This document shows, piece by piece, positions 9,687 through 21,421 of a stretch of 64,000 nt of DNA. The stretch lies in assembly GCA_028386065.3 (NCBI GenBank), contig JAKUCV010002372.1, positions 62,001 through 126,000 on the forward strand. Direction: 5' to 3'. Source of the DNA: Turnera subulata. Lineage: Eukaryota > Streptophyta > Magnoliopsida > Malpighiales > Passifloraceae. Below the pieces are notes generated by a model that saw only the letters and a program-made list of their open reading frames with translations, was not told the origin of the DNA and made no database searches. Positions within the stretch are counted from its first letter, which is position 1. Every line of letters begins with the position of its first letter. Position numbers and translations under genes: made by a program.

Positions 9687-11739
9687 TGATGCATGTGCTA
9701 TCCTGCAAGTGCAGAGGGTTGTTATAGTACTTAAATCAAGGTCGTGTCCACAGGGACTGGGTTGAATCTGTTCTCCTTCAATTTCGGACAAACTAGACTT
9801 GAAAACAATTAAAGAAGAGTGATTGAAAGACTAATGATTAAAACTAAAAATGAGCAGTAAGGTAAATATAACAGCAATCTAAACGAGGAGGAGATCAGAA
9901 ATGGTGAGTTCTTAGGCATCCGGGGTCCACATGTCCCGATTTATGCTTATAAATTGCTCAACAGCATCATCACAGGCTGAGCCTCTGAATGAGGCTATGA
10001 CTAATTAGATGTCTTGTCGGGGCTCCCAACCTAAGGTACTATCAACGACTTTCGATCTTATTAATAGTTCCTTAATCTTTCATCTACCCCCTATCATTAG
10101 AGTAGACGTCCTCTTAAGGATGGGGTTCAATGTTGGAGCGAATTCCCACAGTCTCTCCCTACCTTCTTTCGAACGTCTAAGGAGTTAAGGCTGACTATTG
10201 TAGGTCTAGCACTCCTGGCTTCTCCTTTTGGTCATTCACCAGGCTGCTACTAAACTAAGAATATGCTACCCAATAATCAACCAAGAATCAAACTAGGAGT
10301 TGTGTCATCTCATGACTATGCTGTCACGGAATGAGGCTGTGCTGGGCAAAGCCTGATGCTGTGGACAGCAAGGGAGTCAATTACAAGATTGGTTCTTACA
10401 GGCGCTCTCAACCTATACTGCACCCATTTGCTTTCACTCACAGGTGCCTGCCATGGTTCTCATCTTCCATGTGCTCTCGCATTGGTCAAACTCAGGGAAT
10501 AAGATTGGTGTTTAGGCTAATTCCTCAATTAGTTTCTAACCTCGTCACAAGCTAAAAACTGAGAGTTTGGTTGTTGTTTTTCTAGTAGCTATAGTTTCTC
10601 CATTCGGTCCCTCACCTAGCTAGCTGTGTTCATGCATGGGTTTGATCAAAACCTAGACATGGAGAAGGTTCTCAACAACTAAAGCAAGAAAAAGGGTTAA
10701 GAACATGAGCAATTTATTTAGCAAAAATCGATTACGTGCTTTCCCCTTCATCCTAAGAAGGGGTTGTTTAGTTCATAATCAAGGTTACAGAAACAATGGA
10801 AGAATGGATTGGCCTCGTGTTTGTGAACAAACTAGAGGTTAGGGACGATACGGTTTCTGCCCAGAAAGGCTGCAGAACCGTGATTTCCCTTGGAACCTTG
10901 GTGCTGCTGGGTCCCACCTCTGTTTTAGGAATTCTGTAAGTTGAGGTGTGTCTTTGTCGATGGGATTCCCCTTTTTTGTGTCTTCTCCCTTCCTCTTTTG
11001 TGGGTGCAGCTCTCCTGTTCTTCTTCCTCCCAACTTGCTGGAAAGTATGGGCGTTCAGTTTTCCAGCGTGTGTTGTCAGGAAAGGAGTGATGGGCAGCAA
11101 GTTGATTGGTGGATTGTAAGTTCCAAGTCTTCCTTTGTAGAAGATAATTGTTTTTTTTTTTAAGGTAGATTCCCTCTGAGTGGCATGTGCCCATTCCTTT
11201 TTCCCTGGAAAGTGCTCTGGGAAGTCAGGAGAATGTTTGTTTATGTTGGTGGAGCAGGTGGTGCAAGTGGTGGAAATTTAATATTCCTTCTGCGATTTCT
11301 GGGTTTACAGGGCGCACAGGCTGATGCTGTTGCAGTTCTTCTCCAACTTTACTTTCGATTGACTTCTGCTTCTTCTGCCGATGATGAGGTGTCATGAGGA
11401 CTTCTTGGATCAAAGTTAGGGAAACGATATTCAGTGGAAATTTGGTGATTTGAAGGTGGATTGCGGCCTTCAATTGGATTCTCGATGAACAACAGCCTCA
11501 GGGACAATCTCAAGGGTTCTGCAACAGGCTCATGCTGTGGCTGATGCTGTATCTTCACATTCTTCAATGAAATCCTCTTGAATTAATTGAAATGCACTTG
11601 AAATCACTAATCATACAATAAGGGATGGAAATTAGAGGAATATTGTGGAATATTGCATAGGAGGCATATAATCATAATGAATTTAGAACAATTTGCGTCC
11701 AAAATTATGCCCAAAACTATGCATATTTCACATGCATCA
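9687..11739 (-). mobile_element. Athila-type 3' LTR (complete)
   Basis: 2053 bp with inverted ends TGATGCATG/CATGCATCA. Positions from about 9985 on align with 21432-21952 plus 25231-26471, which is the other LTR split by a solo LTR. Several ACAGGCT...AGCCTGT motifs lie inside (9971, 10331-10375, 11318, 11525). The adjacent sequence at 11740 gives, on minus, a GTTTGGGGTATTTT polypurine-like tract just before the LTR. ORFs inside are shadows. Confidence 0.85.
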
Positions 11740-13290
11740 AAATACCCCAAACTAAAAATTTTGCTTGTCCTCAAGCAATTAGAAAACGAAAAGAAGGCAT
11801 GATTTTGGAAAGAAGTAAGGGCAGTTCCAATGCATCCAAATTTTCATCGGGTTTCTCCCATGTGACGCCTTAATTTAGGAATCCTCTTGTTTTCTTTTAA
11901 AACTGCATCAACTCCAATCAAATTACTTGTCAGTGGTTTCTGTAATACAAATTTACAACGATATTCTTGCAACTAACCTCCAATCATCTGTCGTCAAAGG
12001 GATTCTGCCACGATCATTTTTTTCGAGAAGTGAAAAACAATACCTCATATGCAGACCCATCATCCCTTTTCTCCACTAATGTGCAACAGTCATCAAGCAA
12101 GGATCTCCAGGACTTTTCTATGCTGTACCGAGGTTAGGGTGATGGTTGTCAATGGATGGTGGATGGGTTGAGCAAATGTTGGTGGCCTGTGAACTTGAAA
12201 CCTTCAGTTTAATTTGTGAACAGTCTGAGGCTGTATAGGGACTGTTTGATTCCGTACCCCTTGAGTTTTCATGCTGCCCAGAGGCTAAATGTATCCTCTT
12301 GTTTGAGAAGGAGTCTGATTCACAAAACGTTTCTTTTCTCCTCATTTCTCCTTCCCATGTTTTTCTTTTCTTCGCCGGCTGCCTTATTTTGTTCCTTTCT
12401 CTCTCTCTTTTTTTTTTTACTGTTGCAGCTGGGAAGAGAGCAATACAAGATGTGTGGTAACATTCCGGGTATGTATTTGTTAAATGCAAACAGCCTCAGA
12501 TGCTTGGTAGGATTGAATCTTGTTCACAGACTCATCAACAGGAAGAGGCTGTTGGAATGAAATTGTGCCTAAGCACATGATGGCCCCTATCTCGGCTTCA
12601 AGTGGCTGAGGTGAGGTGAAATAGGGTGAAGGAATAAATTGGGGCCATCCTAGTTTGCTCAAATGGGGTTGCAATGGATTGATGAGTGTGGTATGGATTT
12701 ATGTGGTCTGTTGGGTTTGCAAAAGATGGCCTAGATCCCTTCCTTGCTTGAAGAACTCTTACTTGTATTTCGCCTTGACAGGGATAAGGATCTGTTCTGA
12801 AGGTAGACAGGCTGAGCCTGTGGCATTTTGAAAACCATTTAGCAGGATTCTTCTTATCTGATAGATTCATGGAGTGCAATTGTTTGATTATGCTTGTTCT
12901 GCTTGTTTTGGAAATGTGACAAGTCCTGAGATTAGAGTATGAGCAGAATTAAATAGAAAAAATTGAAGAAGCATAAATATAAGGACAGGCTCACACTGTG
13001 GAGAAGCAAAATGAAAAATAGATAAGCATTTGAATTTGCATTGAATTAATCAGAAAAGTACAGAAGGCATAAATGGCATTTGCACCCTAAAATACCCCAA
13101 ACTGAAAACTTGCAGTGTCCTCACTGCTGAAACTAAACAGAAGAAAGGTGCAATGCCACAACAAAGACAAGCAAAATTAAAAACATTACCGAAATTTAAA
13201 GACAAAGGGTCTAATGCTAAACATAAAGATAAATACCCCAAACTGAAAGTTGTATCCTATGTGGTAGAGGTTAGACATCCTAAAACTAGA
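11740..13290 (-). other. Athila-type 3' non-coding region with repeated PPT-like blocks
   Basis: No sustained reading frame. The block ATACCCCAAACT(G/A)AAA recurs at 11742, 13092 and 13234. In the first two it is followed by a TGTCCTCA string. On the minus strand each reads as GTTTGGGGTAT, like the tract that abuts the 3' LTR. Palindromic ACAGGCT...AGCCTGT motifs occur at 12806 and 12985, with single half-sites elsewhere. Confidence 0.6.
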
Positions 13291-15369
13291 CTAGAGGTGC
13301 TGGAATGGTGGAGTTAGCGGCGTTGGCGCTTGTTGCTGGATGGTGGAGGTCCTGCCTGTGGTGACCGCGTCAGTGCACGTGCCATATTCATCAAATTAGT
13401 CAGGGTTTCGGTTATTTGCACGTGCTAGGCCATGTACTGGCTATGGAAGTCACTCATGGCTCTGCCCTGGGTATGTGTGATGCCGCGCACCTCAGTGATA
13501 CCCCTGTTAAGGTGTGTGCATGCTTCTCCCAAAGAGGAGGTCAGTAGCATCTCTTAGGCAGTAATGCTCTCTTGGAGGCGCTGCAAGCGTTCTCCATGAG
13601 CATCCAGTGTCTGTTGGATGCGGGTTTGGTTCTGAAGGATGGGGAGGATTTGCTGCCCAATCCAATCCTACATCTGCTCAAAGATATCCAGCACCTGGTC
13701 TCGAGTTACAGCATGAGGCTGTGCTTATTGTGCGGCAGGCTCCTGGGGCTGTACAGGGCCATGTTCTTCCGGTCCTTGAAGTTGTGGTGCTGGTGGTGCA
13801 TCTTCTTGTTCTTCAGCCACAACATCAGGCTATTTCTGGCTATTCTCCTGAGGCTGTGAGGCAGGTAGGTGCATCCTAATGAGGATGCCTCGGTCGATAT
13901 AGATGGTTCCGCTAACCAACTCAAAATGATGCAGGGGAAGGTGGATGAAGGTGCCTGGAAGGTATGATGCCGGCGCCTGGAAGGTATGATGCCTTCCTTT
14001 GTGTGATAAACCTTCGAAGGATGAAGGCGCCGGTGTTGAGGGGTTGGCGGTGCACCATGCACTAGAGGATGAACAGCTCCTCGTGTTAAACAGCCAAGCG
14101 ACTCCTGTTTCTGTCGTAGATGCTGTGGGACAGGAAGTGCTGTATGATGCGCAGTGCACGACTACAGAATGATGTGGCTGAACTGGTGGAGGAGTTGTAT
14201 CCGTTGTCAGTGGAGATGTCATTCCAAAACTCCTATGCGGCAAAGTCGGCTTGTCTCTCTTGGTATCCTTGATTTGGTAGCCCGAGTTTCTGATTTAACT
14301 AGGCAACGGTGAGAACCCTATTCTCGTTGCCCAGACGGAATCATGTTGTGCCGGGCTCCTGGTCCTGTGGGGGCTGGTAGGAGAGCAAACTGAAGATTTC
14401 ACGGGTTAGGTCAGTGTAGGTGGGCTCCCCGAGTTTGGCAAACAGCAACCACCCACTGGTTGGAGGAATCAGCGCACGCCATTCCTGGCCCCATTGGCTC
14501 TGAGTGCATCCATATCCAGCCACCGGCTGACAAGCACTATCTGGGTCTGTGCGAATGCCCAGGCTCGTCGGTGGCTGGCGTTTGCGGGTTGGAAGGTGAA
14601 GCGCTGAGCAGGGGGTGGCGTGTTCTCTGCTTTGTCGTCCCCTTGTTCTTTGTTGTCTTCCTCCTCTGTCTCTGCTTCATTGGTGGGCAGTGGTGTGGGT
14701 GGTTCTCGAGGGCGATCCTGGTTTTGCTTGGATCGCTCCTCATTGTATGTTTGTGGTGGAGTGGGTTATGTGCGGCGAGATGAGGTGGTGGCCTTGGTGG
14801 TGGAGCGGGTCCGTGGTCGTTTTGGTGGTCGGAAAACGGTTGCAGGTGTTGAATGTGCAGATGGTTGGGGTTCAGTCAAGTCGATGATTTCGGTGTCAAC
14901 GGTGACTGCGCGCTTGTTTTGGCGCATTAGAGGGGTGGGTGTGGTCTCGCCTTCAGGTTGGGGGTCGAGGGCGATGATGGTGCCAGAGGTTTGTGTTTGT
15001 CGGCATTTGCGGCGGTATTGTTGTGTTGGGGCGGTTCTACTGGTCTCTAGTGTTGTTTGGGTGTTGGTTTCGGAAGAGGTTGGAGGTGCAAGAAGGGCGA
15101 GTAAGATGGGGGGTGGTAGGTGGGTACAATTGGGCGAAGGCGGTGATGAGTTAGTGTAGAGGAGGGAGGTCAGGGTGTAGTTGGCGTGTTGGTAGAATGG
15201 GGAATGGTGGCAGTGGTGGTGGGTTGATGTGGAGAGGACGATGGACGATTTGGAAAAGGGGGCGGGTGATACGAAAAGGGAAGGTGATGGTGGTGATGAT
15301 ATCTGGGTTAGAGGAGGAGGGTGGAGGATTGGGTGTGTTATTGTTGTTGGTGTTGTTGTTGTTGGCCAT
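13291..15369 (-). pseudogene. Athila-type third ORF (env position), decayed
   Basis: Reading leftward from ATG 15369 (MANNNNTNNNNTPNPPPSSS), the N-terminal part is Pro/Thr/Ser/Asn-rich and disordered, with a basic patch PPKRPRTRS after a frame change. Around 14523-14341 the frame encodes SGWLLFAKLGEPTYTDLTRE and continues past a TGA as FRLGNENRVLTVA...LNQKLGLP, a shape shared with the 6723-8042 accessory ORF. Several more stops and shifts occur before the end near 13291. No hydrophobic signal or membrane anchor is evident, so an envelope role is not supported. A nucleic-acid or chromatin-related accessory role is possible but unproven. Confidence 0.5.
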
Positions 15370-15489
15370 GGCTGAGTGGGGAAGATGTTGGGAGTGATGG
15401 TTGTGGACGAAGGGTGCAGTGGTAGATTTCTGGAGAAGGAAGATGAAGTAGAGAAGGGAAGGGTAGGGGTTGTCATTTGTAGGCAATCA

Positions 15490-16202
15490 ATGCTTGTTCA
15501 GAGACGTTGAGAGGATGGGAATGCGAAGGGTTATGTCTGCTGGTAATGATTCGTTGCCGCCCAAAGTGTCAGTTATGTGCCCCCTTTTGGTAGAGTGTTA
15601 TATCTTTTGGCATGGATGACACGTGGATGGGAGAGGGAATAATCCTATCGGGTAATTGTGCTATGACATGTTTAAGGCAAAACTTCCTTATTCTCTATTG
15701 CTCTGGGCAGAAGGGTTGCAACAGGTTGAGCCTATTGCTCATGCTGTTCCAATTTTAGAGTTAGTGTGTGCAAGAGGAAGTTTTTCAGTAGAGAACCTAT
15801 TCCTAGTCCTACCTATTAGGATCTTCCCTAATTCTAAAGATTCCCTAAATGCAAGAGATTATCAAATGAGGTGTTAGGGTATTGTGGAAGTTCGTCACAG
15901 GCTCAGCCTGTGCAAGCGTAAAGAAATCTTTTTGCAAGTAAGTGGTGAAGGCTTATCATCTGTGATTCCCTTTTTATCAAATTTCAACACCTGACAGATT
16001 AAAAACAAAAGAAACACACAAAAATAACAAAAATACCCAAATGAAAAGCAAAAGAAATTGGAAATTTACCGCACTTGGTGTTACCCAAGTGTGTGCTTCT
16101 TTAATGTCTTTTAGCTGGACTCCATCTTGCCTTGCTAGGTGGGAGCTGGATCATGGAGCACCTCAGTCTCCTGATACTCATCGGTCCTTGTGTGATACTG
16201 CT
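15490..16202 (-). other. Athila-type spacer between integrase and third ORF
   Basis: I see no coding region. It holds ACAGGTTGAGCCTATT (about 15722) and a perfect CACAGGCTCAGCCTGTG (about 15896), members of the element-wide palindrome family, within otherwise unremarkable sequence. Confidence 0.6.
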
Positions 16203-17303
16203 TCACTTTGTGCCCGTTAACCTTGATGGTTGTGTCTTCTCATTGTATATTTCCACAGCCCCATGAGGGTAACAACATGACACTGTGAAGGGGCCAGACC
16301 ATCTTGATCGAAGCTTTCTAGGGAAAAGCTTCAGGCGAGAGTTGTAGAGGAGGACTTGATTTCCTTCTGTGAGTTTTCGAGGCTGTATCCTGCTGTCATG
16401 CCACTTCTTCGTCCTCTCCTTGTACAATTTTGCATTTTCATATACATACAGCCTCAGCTCGTCCAGCTCATTTAGTTGCAACAGCCTCTGTTCTCCTACA
16501 GCCTGTGTGTCAAAATTCAAAGCCTTAATAGCCCAATATGCCTTGTGCTCAAGCTTCACAAACAAATGATAGGCTTTCCCAAATACAAGGCGGTATGGGG
16601 TGGTGCCTATGGGTGCCTTGTAGGCTGTGCGGTATGCCCACAGAGCATCATCGAGTTTTGCTGCCCAGTCTTTGCGTGATGGTCCTACTGTCTTCTCTAG
16701 GATCTGTTTGATTTCTCTGTTCGTCACCTCCACTTGGCCACCTGTTTGAGGATGGTAGGGTGTGGCTACCTTGTGTCTAATCCCATACTTTCTGAGGAGA
16801 GCTTCAAACTGGTGGTTGCAAAAAAGGGTTCCTCCATCACCAAATATTGCTCTTGGGGTGCCAAACCGAGTGAAAATTTGTTTCTTTAGGAACCTTGTCA
16901 CTGTCTTGGCATCATTGGTCAGGGAGGCAATGGCTTCTACCCATTTCGAGATATACTCAACAGCTACCAGGAAAAAATTGTTCCCATAAGAACTCGGGAA
17001 TGGTCCCATGAAGTCTATTCCCCAAACATCGAATAGCTCCACTTCCAAAATTGCTTGTTGCGGCATCTCTTGTCTTCTTGAGATGTTCCCTGTGCGCTGG
17101 CACTCCCTGCATGCTACTACCCAATTGCGTGCATCCTTAAATAGGGTAGGCCAATATAGGCCAGCTTGTAATACCTTGGATGCTGTTCTTGTTGCGCTAT
17201 GGTGTCCCCCGTACTGTGCATTGTAGCAGCTACGCAGAACTTGTTCTACCTCCTCTTTAGGGATGCACCGTCTGATTATGCCACCTCCGCATCTTCTGAA
17301 CAT
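16203..17303 (-). CDS. Athila-type integrase (open, about 366 codons)
   Basis: This is the best preserved frame of the element. The N-terminal zinc-binding region has HH (GGHHSATR) and, further on, CRECQ, giving an H2C2 pattern. The catalytic core shows the first Asp in [10 protein letters not shown], the second in [13 protein letters not shown] and the Glu in [14 protein letters not shown], so the D,D-E triad is present. The C-terminal part ([25 protein letters not shown]) matches the usual Ty3/gypsy integrase tail. There is no chromodomain, as expected for Athila. The frame starts at an arbitrary Met; upstream it joins RNase H through a frame change near 17276-17303. Integrase would insert element cDNA in the nucleus. 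Confidence 0.85.
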   Translation of the reverse strand: MFRRCGGGIIRRCIPKEEVEQVLRSCYNAQYGGHHSATRTASKVLQAGLYWPTLFKDARNWVVACRECQRTGNISRRQEMPQQAILEVELFDVWGIDFMGPFPSSYGNNFFLVAVEYISKWVEAIASLTNDAKTVTRFLKKQIFTRFGTPRAIFGDGGTLFCNHQFEALLRKYGIRHKVATPYHPQTGGQVEVTNREIKQILEKTVGPSRKDWAAKLDDALWAYRTAYKAPIGTTPYRLVFGKAYHLFVKLEHKAYWAIKALNFDTQAVGEQRLLQLNELDELRLYVYENAKLYKERTKKWHDSRIQPRKLTEGNQVLLYNSRLKLFPRKLRSRWSGPFTVSCCYPHGAVEIYNEKTQPSRLTGTK

Positions 17304-18259
17304 AGGGGCTCATCCCAGAGGTAGTTCTTCATGTCAGAGAAGAACTTCTTTCGCTGTGAGTAGCTGAGATTTGGTGGAAGAGCTCCGCAGGCCAAGAAAT
17401 TCACGTACCACGGCATCAGCCTTTGACTGACACTGTGAATTATTATAATGAGGCTATTGTCTGGGAGATGATCATCAATAGGTATGTGGTCCCTCGGCAA
17501 GTGATCTGGAGGCAATCTGGAGAGATGGTCAGCTACCACATTGTCTGTGCCTTTCTTGTCTCGAATCTCGAGGTCAAATTCTTGGAGTTATAGGATCCAC
17601 CTAAGAAGTCTTGGCTTGGTCTCCTTCTTGGTCAACAAGTACTTTAATGCCAAACGGTCAGTGTGGATGATGACCTTAGATCCCAACAAGTATGCTCTAA
17701 ACTTCCCAATTACAAAGACTACCGCCAGAAGCTCTTTCTCAGCTGTGGTATAATTGATCTGTGCTTCATCCAGAGTGCGACTTGCATAGTATATGGCATG
17801 AAGTTTGTTGTCTTTTCTCTGCCCCAGCACAGCTCCTACTGCATGGTCGCTTGCATCACACATGACTTCAAAGGGCTGACTCCAATTTGGGGACTGGATG
17901 ATTGGGGCCGTGGTCAATGCGGCCTTAATCCTGTTAAATGCATTCAGACAAGAATCATAAAATACAAATTCGGCGTCTTTACTAAGGAGATTTGTCAAAG
18001 GTTTTGCAATCTTTGAAAAATCCTTAATAAAACGCCTGTAAAAGCCTGCATGACCAAGAAAAGCCCGAATTGCCTTAACAGAGGTTGGAGGTGGAAGTCT
18101 TTCAATAACATCAATCTTAGCTTCATCCACCTCTATACCTCGTCCTGAGATTTTGTGTCCAAGTACAATACCTTCTGTAACCATAAAATGGCAATTTTCC
18201 CAGTTTAGTACTAGGTTCACAGCCTCACACCGTTCAAGCACTGTTTCAAGGTTAGCCAA
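17276..18259 (-). pseudogene. Athila-type RT thumb/connection and RNase H
   Basis: Continues the RT frame after an in-frame TAA at 18262-18260. It contains GHKISGRGIEVDEAKID and AFLGHAGFYRRFI (RT connection), then RNase H motifs CDASDHAVGAVLGQ, YTTAEKELLAVVF and IHTDRLALKYLL, so the D, E and D catalytic residues are visible. A TAG follows RWIL (near 17590); the same frame then runs as VADHLSRLPPD to about 17276. Two stops make this copy non-functional without read-through. Confidence 0.8.
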
Positions 18260-19036
18260 TTAGAGATCAAAAGAAGTGCCATAAACAGAGAAGTCATCCA
18301 TAAATACCTCCATTATGTGCTCGATCAGGTCATGGAAGATGGCCATCATGCATCGCTGAAAAGTGACTGGTGCATTACACAGGCCAAATGGCATGCGCCA
18401 ATATGCGAATGTGCCGTAGGGGCATGTAAATGTTGTTTTCTCCTGATCACCTGGGTGGATTGGGATGTGGAAAAATCCAGAGTATCCATCTAGGTAACAA
18501 AAATGTGTATGCTTGGCAAGTCTCTCTAACATCTGATCTATGAATGGCAAAGAAAAATGATATTTTCTAGTGGCTATATTGAGTTTTCTATAGTCTATGC
18601 ACATCCTCCAGCCTGTGACAGTCCTAGTTGGTATGAGTTCTTCTTTTTCATTCTTTACTACTGTCATACCTCCCTTTTTAGGCACCACATGTACTGCACT
18701 AACCCAAGGACTATCTGAAATTGGATAAATTATCCCAACATCAAGTAACTTCAAAATTTCCTTTTTAACCACTTCCTTCATATTTTCATTCAGTCTCCTC
18801 TGTGGTTCTATTATGGGTTTGCAGTTTTCTTCCAAAAGAATGCGATGCATACAAAGATTAGGACTGATACCTGTCAGATCATCAATGGTATATCCTATTA
18901 CCTTGCGGTGTTTGTTGACTACTGTGCGCACCTTTTCCTCTTCCTCCTGTGAAAGGTCAGCTCCAATAATGATGGGAAATGAGGAATTGTCGGTGTCTAA
19001 GTAGATATACCTGAGCTTGGGTGGTAGAGGTTTCAT
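18260..19036 (-). pseudogene. Athila-type reverse transcriptase
   Basis: The frame carries the RT fingers and palm: IIYPISDSPWVSAVHVVPKK, the Athila-specific insert GGMTVVKNEKEELIPTRTVT, then MCIDYRKLN, CYLDGYSGFFHIPI, MPFGLCNAPVTFQRCM and the catalytic box VFMDDFSVYG. All three palm Asp residues appear present. It ends at TAA 18262-18260, in frame with the next segment. It would copy element RNA into cDNA in virus-like particles. The stop and the loss of the primer-binding site argue against activity. Confidence 0.85.
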
Positions 19037-19063
19037 TTCTACCCTTGGTGCATCGGATTCTGG

Positions 19064-20018
19064 TTATGGATTGCGAACAGACTCTGTGACAGGCTCAGCC
19101 TGTTGGTCCACAGCATGAGCCTGTTTGTCGACACCATGAGCCTGTTTGTCGATTTCAGGCATAGTTTCTTCTGCCAGGAATTTTGCCACCTGTTGCAGAG
19201 CTGTCTCATCTCCATCTATGAGCCAATTGACCAGGCACCCTAGCAATTCATCCTCATGTATCTCCATCAGTTGAGATGCCTTGACAAGTGCATCAACAGA
19301 GTCTGGTACAGCATCAACCATGCAGCACTGTCCTGTTCCAAATTCTGTTCTTTGTGCCTTCTGGACATTGAACTCCACTGTATCCTCTCCTAGTCGTAGT
19401 GTCAATGTTCCGTTTGCATAATCAATCATAGCTCCTGCTGTAGCTAAGAAGGGACGCACCAAAATGATGGGTGTCTTCTCATCCTCGGTCATATTCATCA
19501 CCACAAAATCTACTAGTATGTAAAAGTTCCCAACCTTGACTGGAACATCTTGCAGCACTCCCACAGGATATACAAGTGATCGGTCTACTAGCTGGATTCT
19601 CATCCTTGTGGGTTTTGATGTCCCCAAGGTTCAGGTTATGAGTGATGGAGAGCGGCAATAGGCTGACACTGGCTCCTAAAACGCATAGGGCTCCCTCAAT
19701 CTTCTTGTCCCTGATGTTTAGAGGGATTGTGAAGCTTCCAGGGTCTGAGCATTTTCTGGACGGATGGTGCTCAATGAGGGCACTCCCCTAGGCTATCATG
19801 GCTACTGTCTCAATGTCGTCAATGGTTCTTTTCTTGGTCAAGATGTCCTTGAGGAACTTGGCATATGACGACATCTATGTAACCACATCACTAAAAGGAA
19901 CATTAACATAGAGTTTATTCAGCATCTCCTTAAACTTACTGAATTGCTTTTCCAGTTTGGACTTAAGGTACACTTCTGGATATGGGAGAGGAGGCTGATA
20001 GGGTCGAACTGTTTGGGG
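19064..20018 (-). pseudogene. Athila-type protease region, catalytic Asp lost
   Basis: The upstream part (20018-19628) reads VRPYQPPLPYPEVYLKSKLE, then KFLKDILTKKRTIDDIET, both Athila hallmarks, broken by stops at two or three places. The aspartic protease motif reads ALCVLGASVSLLPLSI where Athila copies usually have D in place of V, so the catalytic Asp codon has become GTT. The open part 19627-19064 (KPTRMRIQLVDRSLVYPVGV onward) covers the protease flap and linker. It contains three QA(H/E)..V repeats, encoded by copies of the ACAGGCT palindrome half-sites. Confidence 0.75.
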
Positions 20019-20416
20019 CTATTTCTTGGCCTTCTTAGTATTCACAGGCTCACCCACAGGCTCAGCCTGTGTCTCTATTGTTTGCCCTGAGTTGGATGTT
20101 GATGCTGTCTGTCCTACAACATCAGGCTGTCTTGGTGTTGTGCCCCTTAATTCCTTCCCACTGCGAAGTGTTACAACCTTGCAATGCTCATTTCTTGGAT
20201 TCTCTGTTGGTTTCCCTGGAAGGGTTCCTTGCTGATTAGTGGACATAGAGGCTTGTTAAGCAATTTGATTTTCGAGGATTCTGTTGTGGGATTTGATTTG
20301 ACTAATTTCCTCACTCATCTTGTTCTAGTTCTCCAAGATGGACTGCAACATGCTCAACATGTCGGTGTTGTTGCCTTGCTATCCTCCTTGGTTTTGTCTT
20401 TAGTACTGGGCTGTCC
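20019..20416 (-). pseudogene. Athila-type gag C-terminal linker, frameshifted
   Basis: NPRNEHCKVVTLRSGKEL lies in a frame different from gag and ends at the stop before the protease region. It is the conserved Athila NPR..C.AVTLRSGKEL linker. Palindromic CACAGGCTCAGCCTGTG at about 20055 encodes TQAEPVGEPV here. At least one frameshift separates it from gag. Confidence 0.65.
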
Positions 20417-21421
20417 TCATTGAGTTTGTCGCTGGAATTGGGGCTGTGGTGGATTTCTCTCTTCATTTGGTGCTTTCCAGGAGAAATTTGGATGATTCCT
20501 CCAAGAAGGAATGTAAGTGTTTCCATACTGTCCTTGCCTCTGTTGGATGTAGTGAGCCTGTTCAGAATCACATTCGGTAAAGAGGGGACAACTGGATGTG
20601 TTGTGAGGTCCCCCACATCCTTCACAATTTGAGGTTGTAGATGTGGCTGCCTTGACGTGAGCAGCCCCTAATTGCTTTCTGAGGGTTTCTATTTCTGCCT
20701 CCAGCTTGGTTACTCTGTCCACTCCAATTATTCCAAAGGCCTTAACTCCTCTGATTTGGGTTTTCCTTTTTGACAGAGCCTCGAGAATGGCAACTCCATC
20801 ATTGTAGTTCTTGTCCAGAAATGAACCATTCGCCATTTTATCAAGAGTGTTCTGGTCTTCATCACTTAGGGCGCAATAAAATTGCTCAAGCTGTACGGCT
20901 TCATCAATTCTATGGTTTGGGCTTCTCCTCAGCAATCCCTTGAAGCGCTCCCAAGCATCACGAATGGATTCATCATAATGCAGGGAAAATCCTATCAGCT
21001 GCTGTCTCAAGTTTGCAGCATTGCTCGATGGGTGGTACTCCTTCAAGAAAGCTCTGACCAGGCTGTCCCAATCTATGAAATGGCCTGCCTCATGGTTATT
21101 CAGCCATTTGAATGCTGCATCTCTGAGTGAGAATGGGAATACCCTCATATACAGCTGCTCCTTGGTCATCCCGGCTATGTTTACAGTGCTACACACCCGC
21201 AAAAAATTCTGTAAGTGGGGTAAGCCTCCAAATGTGCGCCTCTCTAACATGCTGAGCAGGTTTGTTCTGATTTCATAGGGGGCGTCAACATCTGGGATGG
21301 CTATGCTGTTGTGGATGATGGTGGTTGGTGGTTGTTGGAGCTGGGACATGGGGATGTAAGGTCGCACAGGCTGAGCCTGTTCAACCTCTGTGTGTGCTCC
21401 TTTATTGAGTCTGTTCGCCAT
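20417..21421 (-). CDS. Athila-type gag (capsid-nucleocapsid)
   Basis: Open frame of 334 codons from ATG 21421. The N-terminus contains EQAQPVRPYIPMSQLQQPP, encoded over a copy of the element palindrome. The central retrotransposon gag domain is clear (MRVFPFSLRDAAFKWLNN, IRDAWERFKGLLRRSP). A CX2CX3HX4C zinc knuckle, CEGCGGPHNTSSC, lies near residue 265, followed by a Gln-rich tail. Gag would form the particle and bind RNA. Only about a dozen bases separate the start codon from LTR-type sequence, because a deletion removed the leader and primer-binding site. Confidence 0.85.
   Translation of the reverse strand: MANRLNKGAHTEVEQAQPVRPYIPMSQLQQPPTTIIHNSIAIPDVDAPYEIRTNLLSMLERRTFGGLPHLQNFLRVCSTVNIAGMTKEQLYMRVFPFSLRDAAFKWLNNHEAGHFIDWDSLVRAFLKEYHPSSNAANLRQQLIGFSLHYDESIRDAWERFKGLLRRSPNHRIDEAVQLEQFYCALSDEDQNTLDKMANGSFLDKNYNDGVAILEALSKRKTQIRGVKAFGIIGVDRVTKLEAEIETLRKQLGAAHVKAATSTTSNCEGCGGPHNTSSCPLFTECDSEQAHYIQQRQGQYGNTYIPSWRNHPNFSWKAPNEERNPPQPQFQRQTQ

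Noticed and set aside
14537..15397. Overlapping plus-strand ORFs rich in Val/Gly/Cys
   Set aside because: They are antisense shadows of the Pro/Thr/Ser-rich third ORF of the minus-strand Athila-type element.
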